Assembly (NCBI GenBank): GCA_902489575.1
Contig: CABUAQ010000109.1
Coordinates: forward strand, 1-5,278
DNA length: 5,278 nucleotides
Reading direction: 5' to 3'
Source: an uncultured bacterium
GTDB taxonomy: Bacteria; Cyanobacteriota; Vampirovibrionia; Gastranaerophilales; Gastranaerophilaceae
The position numbers were made by a program, and so were the translations under genes. Below, in pieces: positions 1-5,278 of this stretch; the first letter of the stretch is position 1; every line of letters starts with the position of its first letter. The notes under the pieces were generated by a model, which was given only the letters and a program-made list of their open reading frames with translations, was not told where the DNA came from and made no database searches.

Positions 1-1
1 A

Positions 2-799
2 GAGCTTGAAAAACTTGAAGAGTTAATTAAAGAATACAAAGTAGAAACAGACCCTAAACGCAAACATATTGCTTACCTTAGGTTGATTGAAGAAACTTTA
101 AAACTCGTAAAAAAAATTGCACTGTCGTTTTATCCTCTGCCGACTACAATATCTAAAGATGATCTTATTCAAGTTGGCGCAGTCGGAGTTCTTAAAGCCA
201 TTGAAACATATAAACCAGAGGAACGCGGAAGCTTTAAAACTTATGTATCTAAGGTTATAAAAGGAAAAATTTTCCATTATATGAGAGATAAAGCAAACAT
301 TGTGAAAACCCCTCGCGAAACTCTGGCAAATATGTCAAGAGTAAAAGATGCAATTGATGAACTGTCGGAAAACAATTCAAAAATTCCAACAGTTGAAGAA
401 GTCGCAAAATATGTGAACTTACCCTTAGATAAAGTTGAAGAAATTATGAATATTGAACTTATAAAAAATATGGTTTCACTTGACCAGAATATCTACACCA
501 CAGAAGGAGGAGAAACCCTGCTTGATAGAATTCAAGCTGACGAAGATTATAGTTTTGAAGACACATACGCAAATAAGAAAATTATTGAATTTGCAATAAA
601 TAAACTCCCGCCAAGTGATAAAACAGCTATTTATATGTATTACATAGAAGGAGAATCCCGAAAAGAAATTGCAAAAAGGCTTCAAGTGTCAGCAACACAA
701 GTTTCCAGAATTTTAAAAAGGGCATTAAATAGACTGTATAACATAATACAAAAAGAAATGGATGAAAATAATCTAGCAGTAAATGGACATAATATATAA
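2..799 (+). CDS. Group-3 sigma-70 family factor (SigF/SigB/FliA-like), 5' end outside the window
   Basis: This is an alternative sigma factor that would direct RNA polymerase to a specific promoter set. Counting from the first full codon at position 2, 265 residues are visible. Region 2 is at about 54-97, with DLIQVGAVGVLKAIETY followed by F-x-T-Y and ending in MRDK, the core-binding and -10-reading helices. Region 3 is at about 98-162 (VKTPRE, then IPTVEEVAKYV). Region 4 is at about 195-245, with LPPSDK and a helix-turn-helix at 218-242 (RKEIAKRLQVSATQVSRIL). Having regions 2, 3 and 4 but no region 1.1 is typical of group 3 (cyanobacterial SigF, Bacillus SigB/F/G, FliA). The frame is open to the left edge and the upstream residues (YKVETDPKRKHIAYLRLIEE) fit normal sigma sequence, so the TTG at 83 is not the true start. 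It ends in TAA, 11 bases before the prepilin peptidase gene, so the two are probably one transcript. The regulon and any anti-sigma partner are not visible. Confidence 0.92.
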   Translation, partial: ELEKLEELIKEYKVETDPKRKHIAYLRLIEETLKLVKKIALSFYPLPTTISKDDLIQVGAVGVLKAIETYKPEERGSFKTYVSKVIKGKIFHYMRDKANIVKTPRETLANMSRVKDAIDELSENNSKIPTVEEVAKYVNLPLDKVEEIMNIELIKNMVSLDQNIYTTEGGETLLDRIQADEDYSFEDTYANKKIIEFAINKLPPSDKTAIYMYYIEGESRKEIAKRLQVSATQVSRILKRALNRLYNIIQKEMDENNLAVNGHNI

Positions 800-800
800 A

Positions 801-806
801 AGGAGG
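801..806 (+). promoter_or_regulatory. Shine-Dalgarno site of the prepilin peptidase gene
   Basis: A perfect AGGAGG lies four bases before the ATG at 811, in the 11-base gap after the sigma-factor stop. It fixes the start of the downstream gene and implies strong translation from a shared mRNA. No promoter-like sequence fits in the gap. Confidence 0.85.
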
Positions 807-810
807 ACAA

Positions 811-1911
811 ATGTTATTTTCTATAGTGGTACTAACCTTTATCTTTATCATAGGTCTTGTCATAGGAAGTTTTTTAAATGTAGTAATTCTAAGAACAGTA
901 AGTGAAGAATCTATAGTTCTTCCGGCATCAAAATGCCCTAAGTGCCAAACTCCGCTAAAATGGTACCATAATATACCTGTATTATCATACTTATTTTTAA
1001 AAGGACGATGTGCATTTTGCGATGAAAAAATAAGTATTCAATATCCAATTGTAGAATTATTTACCGGACTTATATTTGTTGGATTATTTGTAAGATTTTG
1101 TAATCCATTTGATCCAATTTTAGGAATGGCTGTTATGAATCCTATTAGCTGGAGTCAGGTAATTGTTTATGTATTTTCACTATTGATTGCATTCTTCTTT
1201 ATTGCAATTGCGGGCACTGATATCTTGGAAAAAAAAGTTTCAGATGCACACACTTATCCGCTTATAGGTATTGGCATTGCATATAGTGTTTTATACTCTA
1301 TAACATCATTTATTGCATATACAAAAGCTCACGGGATACCTCAAATTAATCCCGACTTTTTCCTAACTTGCCCTGTATTATACTCTCTTGCCGCAGGTAT
1401 TTTAGGATTTTTAATAATGGAAGCCATATCAAGACTTGGGTTAATAACCGTTGGAACAAGAGCTTTTGGTGAAGGAGATTCCTATATTGCAGCAGGTCTT
1501 GGAACAGTTTTTGGAGCGCTGTTAGGATGTTCACCGCTTTATCCAAACTTTTTACCTATATTCAAAACAATTGTTGCAATACTTGCATTAAGCGGAATTA
1601 TCCAGATTATTATAACTCTGCCTCTATTTATAAAAAAACTAATCCAAAATAAAAATTGGTCCACTTTAATATATATGGCAGTATTTGTAATTCTTGCAAT
1701 AATTTATATTGTAGCTCAATATAACGGTTGGCTTGAAAAAACAGTTGTTTATTGGACAAGTACAATAATACTTGTGCTATCTGGGATTCTGACATGCAAA
1801 AATCTTGTTTGCGGATTGAAAGAAAATAAAGGCCAGGGTGGAATGTACCTTCCATTTGGACCGGCTATGATTGCAGCAGGCTTTATTACGCTATTTACAG
1901 TTTTGTTTTAA
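811..1911 (+). CDS. pilD: Prepilin leader peptidase / N-methyltransferase with C-terminal expansion
   Basis: This inner-membrane, bifunctional aspartyl protease cuts the leader from type IV pilin or type II secretion pseudopilin precursors and methylates the new N-terminus. The N-terminal domain has GSFLNVVILR at 19-28, two zinc-type CxxC pairs (C42/C45 and C67/C70) and QYPIVE at 77-82. The protease domain has its first aspartate at D137 in a membrane helix, with D145 eight residues on, as in the usual IDxxxxxLPD arrangement (here S replaces P). The second aspartate is D223 in the GEGD (GxGD) motif at 220-223. The family's closing LPFGP is at 347-351. At 366 residues it is longer than the usual roughly 230-290. 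The excess lies between GEGD and LPFGP and adds about two membrane segments (near 286-304 and 313-328). All catalytic residues are present. It is the second gene after a sigma factor. The symbol is by family; the pilin substrates are not in the window. Confidence 0.93.
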   Translation: MLFSIVVLTFIFIIGLVIGSFLNVVILRTVSEESIVLPASKCPKCQTPLKWYHNIPVLSYLFLKGRCAFCDEKISIQYPIVELFTGLIFVGLFVRFCNPFDPILGMAVMNPISWSQVIVYVFSLLIAFFFIAIAGTDILEKKVSDAHTYPLIGIGIAYSVLYSITSFIAYTKAHGIPQINPDFFLTCPVLYSLAAGILGFLIMEAISRLGLITVGTRAFGEGDSYIAAGLGTVFGALLGCSPLYPNFLPIFKTIVAILALSGIIQIIITLPLFIKKLIQNKNWSTLIYMAVFVILAIIYIVAQYNGWLEKTVVYWTSTIILVLSGILTCKNLVCGLKENKGQGGMYLPFGPAMIAAGFITLFTVLF

Positions 1912-1936
1912 ACAACAAACTTAAAAACCACAAAAG

Positions 1937-1968
1937 AAAAAGGTTAATCATTTAAGATTAACCTTTTT
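1937..1968. terminator. Bidirectional intrinsic terminator between converging operons
   Basis: A perfect 13-bp stem (AAAAAGGTTAATC paired with GATTAACCTTTTT) closes a six-base loop (1950-1955). Read on the plus strand it ends in six T's (1964-1969) after the prepilin peptidase gene. Read on the minus strand the other arm ends in five T's followed by C and four more T's, after ruvA. The outer end of the stem touches the ruvA stop codon (1968-1970). The stem is AT-rich with a short GC core, so strength may be moderate. Confidence 0.85.
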
Positions 1969-2591
1969 TAAAGTGACAAAATTTTTAAAGCTTCTTTCAA
2001 AATTTCTTCAGCAGAAGCTTTTTCTGACACAGACACAACAGATTTAGAAATTGCTTCTGAAACCTCCTCTTTACTATAACCTAAAGATAATAAAACCATT
2101 TGTGCATCTTCTACATTTTGTGATGAAGCACAAATACTGCAAGATCCGGTTTTTACAGGGACTGCACCCTGATAAGATGTTAATTTATCTTTTAATTCTA
2201 AAATAATTTTCTGTGCTAACTTTGGCCCAACCCCTTTTGCACGTGTAAGTTCTTTATAATTTCCGTCAAGCACAAACCCGACCAAATCAGTAACCTCAAA
2301 GGCATTTAATAGAGTAAGTGCCATTTTTGAACCAACACCGGAAACTGAAGTTAACGTATTAAAAATATCACGGTCTTCTCGTTTTAAAAATCCGCAAAGA
2401 CTCATTTTATCTTCTCTATGAATAAGCACACAATACATTTTCACTTCTTCACATAATTCTGGCAATTGAGAATAATCCCTATCCATAACCTCAAACAAAT
2501 ATCCAACTCCGCTGCCAGTTTGCACTGTAATAAAGTTCCCCCTATTACTTGTTACTTTATATGCAAAAATGCCTTTTATATAATCATACAT
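1968..2591 (-). CDS. ruvA: Holliday junction branch migration protein RuvA
   Basis: RuvA binds four-way DNA junctions as a tetramer and loads the RuvB motor for branch migration; with RuvC it completes recombination and rescues stalled forks. At 207 residues it has normal family length. Domain I (about 1-64) opens with MYDYIKGIF and contains the acidic pin E60-D61 in HREDKMSLCGF, which in E. coli RuvA (E55/D56) helps guide strand separation. Domain II has two helix-hairpin-helix motifs, SGVGSKMA at 84-91 and AKGVGPKLAQKI at 118-129, which bind the DNA backbone. Domain III (about 158-205, with EDAQMVLLSLGYSKEEVSEA) is the RuvB-contacting three-helix bundle. The linker carries a CxxC pair (C151, C154), which is not a conserved RuvA feature. 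The gene starts two bases after the dnaA stop and its ribosome site lies inside dnaA, so it is translated from the dnaA mRNA. Neither ruvB nor ruvC is in the window. Confidence 0.96.
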   Translation of the reverse strand: MYDYIKGIFAYKVTSNRGNFITVQTGSGVGYLFEVMDRDYSQLPELCEEVKMYCVLIHREDKMSLCGFLKREDRDIFNTLTSVSGVGSKMALTLLNAFEVTDLVGFVLDGNYKELTRAKGVGPKLAQKIILELKDKLTSYQGAVPVKTGSCSICASSQNVEDAQMVLLSLGYSKEEVSEAISKSVVSVSEKASAEEILKEALKILSL

Positions 2592-2593
2592 AA

Positions 2594-4015
2594 TTAACTC
2601 CTAATGAGCCCTTTTAACTCTTCAACTATTACCTGAAAATCTGTATCTGATTTAAGTTTGCCTGCTACCATATCGCAAGAATACATAATAGTGGTATGTT
2701 TTTTTACAAAAAATTCACCTATAGCTTCATAACTCATTTGGATAACTTCACGCGCAAGATAAATTGCAATATGCCTTGCTTTTGCTATTTTTTGTTGACG
2801 AGCTGTACTTTTTAAATCTTTAACACTTAATTCAAAATAATCGGCAACACATTGAGCAATTTTTTCAATCGTAATTTCTTTTCTACGAACGGCACAATTT
2901 AGAGCCCTTTTAGCAATATCCGGTGTTACACCGACTCCTGAAAATTCCGCATATGCACTAACCTTATTAAATGCACCCTTTAACTCTCTGACATTATTTA
3001 CAAAATTATCTGCAATATAAGCAAATACTTCATCATCTGCGTCTACTTCTAATTCTTTTGCATAAGCTTTAACAATTTCAAATCTTGTATAATAATCCGG
3101 CGGAACAATATCCACAACCAACCCCATCTCAAAACGGGTTCTCAAACGATTATCCAATGTAGGAATATCTTTCGGCAGCCTGTCAGATGCTATTACAATT
3201 TGTTTATTATTTGTATATAAAGCCTCAAAAGTTGAAAAGAAATCTTCCATCGTTTTCATTTTAGATTCGATAAACTGAATATCATCCATTAACAAAATAT
3301 CTATATTTTGAAACTTTTGATGAAACTTACGCATCAACGAATTATTAACCTGACTTTTACGAGTCTTAGACGATTCGTTATATTGAAAACACCTAACCCA
3401 TTCATTAAAATAGTCTTCCATCCTAATATAGCGAACCTTTAATTCAGGTTTATTAAATATAATAAAATGCCCTATAGCTTGCATTAAGTGGGTTTTACCT
3501 AATCCGGAAGCACCATAAATAAATAACGGATTGAACTTTTTGGACGGATTATTTGCAACCGAAAAAGCTGCATTATAGGCAAATTTTGAATTTTCACCAA
3601 CTACAAAGTTTTCAAATTTAAGATTTAAATTCAAATTAGCACTAGACTGCATCTGCGCCAAAGACATTTTTGCATCTTCACTCTTTCTTTCTTCGTCAGA
3701 TTGCCCTGCCACAATTTTTGAAAATTCTTTCTTGCGGGCTTTAATGTACTTTTCCGCGAGATCTGCATCATAAGTAAGTGAGAAAGTTGCCCCCTCCCCC
3801 AAAACAGTACGAACTGATTCTTTTATTTTATCAATCCAACTTTTTTTTAAAATATCAACAGCCATTTGATGTGGAGAAAGCAAAACCAGAGTTTTATTCT
3901 CACAATCAACAGCCTCCAACGGGGTAATCCAGGTTCCAAAAATATGCTCAGGCAAATTTTGCTCAAGCTCATTCTTAACCTTATTCCAAACTTCTTTAAC
4001 CTCAACAATATCCAT
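2594..4015 (-). CDS. dnaA: Chromosomal replication initiator protein DnaA, with divergent DNA-reading loop
   Basis: DnaA is the AAA+ ATPase that binds origin boxes, oligomerises with ATP and opens the origin. It has 473 residues. Domain I (about 1-80) has the IFGTWITPLEAV region. Domain II (about 85-130) is a short polar linker. Domain III has Walker A GASGLGKT at 168-175, Walker B LLMDDIQF at 241-248, sensor 1 SDR at 277-279, the arginine finger R294 in NRLRTRFEMGL, and sensor 2 R343 in NNVRELKGA. Domain IV (about 380-473) is the helix-turn-helix that reads DnaA boxes. Two oddities stand out. The usual FGGRDHTT signature is FVKKHTT-like (435-442), with K where the base-contacting Asp sits and one residue fewer. 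About 12 extra residues lie near 212-228 in the initiator-specific motif. R406, matching E. coli R399, is kept. Only the ATG at 4015 fits, because an in-frame TAG lies just upstream. No ribosome site is well placed: the nearest GAGG is 21 bases away. It is coupled to ruvA rather than dnaN. Confidence 0.96.
   Translation of the reverse strand: MDIVEVKEVWNKVKNELEQNLPEHIFGTWITPLEAVDCENKTLVLLSPHQMAVDILKKSWIDKIKESVRTVLGEGATFSLTYDADLAEKYIKARKKEFSKIVAGQSDEERKSEDAKMSLAQMQSSANLNLNLKFENFVVGENSKFAYNAAFSVANNPSKKFNPLFIYGASGLGKTHLMQAIGHFIIFNKPELKVRYIRMEDYFNEWVRCFQYNESSKTRKSQVNNSLMRKFHQKFQNIDILLMDDIQFIESKMKTMEDFFSTFEALYTNNKQIVIASDRLPKDIPTLDNRLRTRFEMGLVVDIVPPDYYTRFEIVKAYAKELEVDADDEVFAYIADNFVNNVRELKGAFNKVSAYAEFSGVGVTPDIAKRALNCAVRRKEITIEKIAQCVADYFELSVKDLKSTARQQKIAKARHIAIYLAREVIQMSYEAIGEFFVKKHTTIMYSCDMVAGKLKSDTDFQVIVEELKGLIRS
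2598..2602 (-). promoter_or_regulatory. Shine-Dalgarno site of ruvA, inside the end of dnaA
   Basis: On the minus strand AGGAG lies six bases before the ruvA ATG (2589-2591) and forms part of the final arginine and serine codons of dnaA, just before its TAA. Ribosomes finishing dnaA would be next to the ruvA start, the arrangement expected for translational coupling. Confidence 0.8.
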
Positions 4016-4091
4016 ATTACTATACTACAATAAAAACCTCATTCTTAAAAGCCTAAATAAACTTTTGTAATAACGATAACCTCAAAGAAAA
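4016..4091 (-). promoter_or_regulatory. Leader region of dnaA (76 bases), possible weak promoter
   Basis: The gap between the nuclease-like gene and dnaA is AT-rich. On the minus strand a TAGTAT hexamer (4027-4022) sits six bases before the dnaA ATG and overlaps TATAGT (4024-4019). Neither has a good -35 partner at normal spacing. A TTATCGTTA at about 4079-4071 matches only six of nine positions of the DnaA box. No terminator hairpin was found, so dnaA may be transcribed partly from the upstream gene. The promoter reading is tentative. Confidence 0.3.
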
Positions 4092-4586
4092 CTAAAAGGC
4101 TTTTACAAGAAAAATTTTAATACCGTTATCTAAACGTTCTACACGCTTAACATATCTATAATCGGATAAATCTGTTAATATTAATGCAACAGCAGGCTTT
4201 TTACCTGTCATCTTAGCATAATATAATGATTGACCAACACTTTCTGCCCATTTTTTTGCAAAATCAAACTCTATTGCATAATCTTTAGTCAAACAATCAA
4301 CCCTTGTATTATCCCATAACAAAAATTCAGTCTTGCCAAAATCATCACGACACCACTGACTAACATAGTATGCCTCCTTCATTTTTGGCATCATTATCTG
4401 CTGGTCATACAAAGATTTTGGAACATAATTTAATGAAAAATAAAATACACCGCAAGCCACTGCAATAAATATAAAAACAAAGGCTAAAAATTTATGTAAA
4501 AAATAATCTGCCTTTTTACTAATTTTTTTTGAAACATTAACAACTTTTGATTTTTTAGTAGATTTTTTAGTAGATTTTTTTGCCAT
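4092..4586 (-). CDS. Small membrane-anchored protein with PD-(D/E)xK nuclease-like C-terminus
   Basis: I do not recognise this as a named gene. It has 164 residues from the ATG at 4586. The first 26 residues are lysine-rich with a KKST repeat, then one membrane helix lies at about 33-52 (FLAFVFIFIAVACGVFYFSL), giving a basic cytoplasmic tail and a single anchor. The C-terminal part contains E87, then RVDCLT at 95-100, then AIEFDFAKKWAESVGQSLYY at 104-123, then a strand-like PAVALIL at 131-137. The E-(9)-D97-(8)-E106-x-D108 spacing, with K111/K112 and the GQSLYYA helix, resembles the PD-(D/E)xK restriction-endonuclease-like fold, but D stands where the catalytic K of ExK is expected. A TTG start at 4643 would add 19 residues translated from the promoter and has no ribosome site, so I rejected it. 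It is 76 bases upstream of dnaA on the same strand and ends in TAG. The gene is well supported; the fold is inferred and activity is unproven. Confidence 0.78.
   Translation of the reverse strand: MAKKSTKKSTKKSKVVNVSKKISKKADYFLHKFLAFVFIFIAVACGVFYFSLNYVPKSLYDQQIMMPKMKEAYYVSQWCRDDFGKTEFLLWDNTRVDCLTKDYAIEFDFAKKWAESVGQSLYYAKMTGKKPAVALILTDLSDYRYVKRVERLDNGIKIFLVKAF
4549..4581 (-). repeat. 12-base tandem repeat encoding KKST
   Basis: The unit GATTTTTTAGTA (plus strand) occurs twice in full (4549-4560 and 4561-4572) and a third time in part. Read on the minus strand it encodes lysine-lysine-serine-threonine near the N-terminus of the small membrane protein. The unit length is a multiple of three, so gain or loss of a copy would keep the frame. 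The A-runs inside could also slip by single bases. Confidence 0.8.
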
Positions 4587-4592
4587 AAAAAT

Positions 4593-4598
4593 ATTATA
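4593..4598 (-). promoter_or_regulatory. -10 promoter element of the membrane protein gene, suggesting a leaderless mRNA
   Basis: On the minus strand a perfect TATAAT is followed by six bases (ATTTTT) and then the ATG at 4586. Transcription normally starts about seven bases after the -10 element, which would be at or next to the A of the start codon. No Shine-Dalgarno sequence is present, which agrees with a leaderless message. The best -35 candidate is TTAAGA with an 18-base spacer, four of six matches. The hexamer could arise by chance in AT-rich DNA, but its position and perfect match argue for function. Confidence 0.5.
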
Positions 4599-4674
4599 CA
4601 CTAAAATATGAAGAATTCTTAAAATAGCAAGAAATAAAAGCAATTAATTATTTTAGGAAACTTATAAAAACAAA

Positions 4675-4679
4675 AAGGA
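4675..4679 (+). promoter_or_regulatory. Shine-Dalgarno site of the GNAT-like gene
   Basis: AAGGA lies six bases before the ATG at 4686, normal spacing. It supports that ATG as the start and supports the plus-strand reading of this region over the minus-strand open frame opposite. Confidence 0.75.
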
Positions 4680-4685
4680 ATTACT

Positions 4686-5278
4686 ATGGATATTCAAAAA
4701 AACAGACATAACCCTCAATTTGGAGCACTACATATTGCCAATTGCGGAGATTTAAAATTATACAAGATAACAGATAGTTCAGATCTAAATTTCCTAAAAG
4801 CCCTCCCCCATAATATAAAAACGAAATTTTTAATGCCAAATCTTACAAAAGATGAATACAAAAGGTGGGATGAAATGGTGGAATACGCCGTAGACAATGC
4901 ACTGTGCCCTGGCAATACAACATATATAGAAACAAACAATAACAAAATTTGCGGAATAATAACCTTTAGAGAAGGCAAAACAACAATTCTGGATTGTATA
5001 TGCACTTGGCCTACAGAATTTGGGAAAAAGGTAAAGTTAGCCGGACAAACACTATTCTACCAATTATTTAAAGATTTTGAATCCGCAAAAGGGAAAAAAA
5101 TCAAACTTGATGCAATCACTAACGGACCTTACAACACAATAGAGAAATATGAAAAACTGGGATTTAAAACTACATCCAATGTTCATCCAACAAAAATAGA
5201 AATGGAAATAAACTCTACAATCGTTCAAGATAAACTTACAACACTAAAAAGAATTCTACAATATCAAGCGGCACAACG
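4686..5278 (+). CDS. GNAT-like N-acetyltransferase, 3' end outside the window
   Basis: The frame is open from the ATG at 4686 to the right edge (197 complete codons). The protein begins MDIQKNRHNPQFGALHIANC. The middle and end look like the GNAT acyl-CoA transferase fold: a strand and turn around YIETNNNKICGIITFREG (80-97), a helix carrying KLAGQTLFYQLFKDF (117-131) in place of the acetyl-CoA-binding helix that normally starts with a Q/R-x-x-G-x-G/A loop, and a C-terminal segment LDAITNGPYNTIEKYEKLGF at 141-160 followed by a strand ending KIEMEI, which matches the usual Y-x-K-x-G-F region. The pyrophosphate loop is only partly conserved, so catalysis is not assured. It probably moves an acetyl group to an amine on a small molecule or protein; the substrate is unknown. 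No signal peptide is seen. It is divergently transcribed from the membrane protein gene and has a clear ribosome site. The GNAT call rests mainly on the C-terminal half. Confidence 0.72.
   Translation, partial: MDIQKNRHNPQFGALHIANCGDLKLYKITDSSDLNFLKALPHNIKTKFLMPNLTKDEYKRWDEMVEYAVDNALCPGNTTYIETNNNKICGIITFREGKTTILDCICTWPTEFGKKVKLAGQTLFYQLFKDFESAKGKKIKLDAITNGPYNTIEKYEKLGFKTTSNVHPTKIEMEINSTIVQDKLTTLKRILQYQAAQ

Larger units (their letters stand above)
4587..4685. promoter_or_regulatory. Divergent intergenic region between the membrane protein and acetyltransferase genes
   Basis: These 99 AT-rich bases must hold promoters for both directions. The minus-strand TATAAT is listed separately. For the plus strand, TATAAA at 4663-4668 is the nearest -10-like hexamer, without a convincing -35. 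A ten-base perfect palindrome AAGAATTCTT (4611-4620) sits in the spacer of the minus-strand promoter and could be a small operator or chance. Confidence 0.4.

Noticed and set aside
83..85. TTG as the start codon of the sigma factor
   Set aside because: The same frame stays open to the left edge and the upstream residues fit normal sigma-factor sequence, so the true start is outside the window.
476..863. Two minus-strand open frames opposite the sigma factor and the start of the prepilin peptidase gene
   Set aside because: Both overlap clearly coding plus-strand sequence and show no family features.
1598..1606. TTATCCAGA, eight of nine bases of a DnaA box
   Set aside because: A single site inside the coding part of the prepilin peptidase gene with no neighbours; likely chance in AT-rich sequence.
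1346..1855. Two minus-strand open frames inside the prepilin peptidase gene
   Set aside because: They are opposite-strand shadows of a well-supported gene with no ribosome site or recognisable domain.
2699..2705. Run of seven T's in dnaA as a frameshift that created the odd KK
   Set aside because: The frame gives good DnaA sequence before and after the run; a single-base error would have destroyed the C-terminal helix and stop.
4093..4105. TAAAAGGCTTTTA palindrome at the end of the membrane protein gene as a terminator
   Set aside because: The arms leave only a one-base centre, so no stable loop can form, and no T-run follows.
4016..4134. Replication origin next to dnaA
   Set aside because: The gap is only 76 bases and holds no cluster of DnaA boxes; TTATCGTTA and TTATCTAAA (4126-4134) are weak matches expected by chance. 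The altered DnaA loop means a non-standard box cannot be wholly excluded.
4641..4643. TTG start giving the membrane protein 19 more residues
   Set aside because: No ribosome site precedes it, the added residues are encoded by the TATAAT promoter stretch, and MAKKSTKKS is a natural start.
4715..5005. Minus-strand open frame of 96 codons
   Set aside because: It lies opposite the GNAT-like gene, which has a ribosome site, a longer frame and a recognisable fold.

Overview
The window is AT-rich bacterial chromosome with compact, intron-free genes. My best guess for the host is a non-photosynthetic relative of cyanobacteria (Melainabacteria/Vampirovibrionia, for example the gut Gastranaerophilales). 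This rests on a SigF/SigB-type group-3 sigma factor next to a pilus peptidase, a dnaA that is not followed by dnaN, and a GNAT-like protein with an NPQFGAL start. It is an inference; a low-GC Firmicute or another phylum cannot be excluded from the sequence alone.

Layout: (1) Positions 2-1911, plus strand: the 3' part of a sigma-70-family factor gene, whose frame stays open through the left edge, and then, after 11 bases carrying a perfect AGGAGG, a prepilin peptidase gene. (2) Positions 1937-1968: a 13-bp-stem terminator with T-runs on both sides, shared by the two converging operons. (3) Positions 4586-1968, minus strand, in transcription order: a small membrane-anchored protein with a PD-(D/E)xK-nuclease-like C-terminus, dnaA, then ruvA. 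The ruvA ribosome site lies inside the last codons of dnaA. (4) Positions 4587-4685: a 99-base divergent promoter region. (5) From 4686 on the plus strand: a GNAT-like acetyltransferase gene that runs off the right edge.

How the genes fit together: the plus-strand pair suggests a sigma factor made together with a pilus-maturation enzyme. The minus-strand group brings together replication initiation (DnaA), Holliday-junction processing (RuvA) and a possible nuclease-like membrane protein. The most unusual content is in DnaA. The base-reading loop of its DNA-binding domain has lost the usual G-G-R-D ahead of H-T-T and is one residue shorter, and its initiator-specific motif carries an insertion of about 12 residues. 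No mobile element, CRISPR array, tRNA or rRNA was seen. I do not see a clear-cut new multi-gene system; the dnaA-ruvA-nuclease-like cluster with a divergent DnaA is the best candidate for follow-up.
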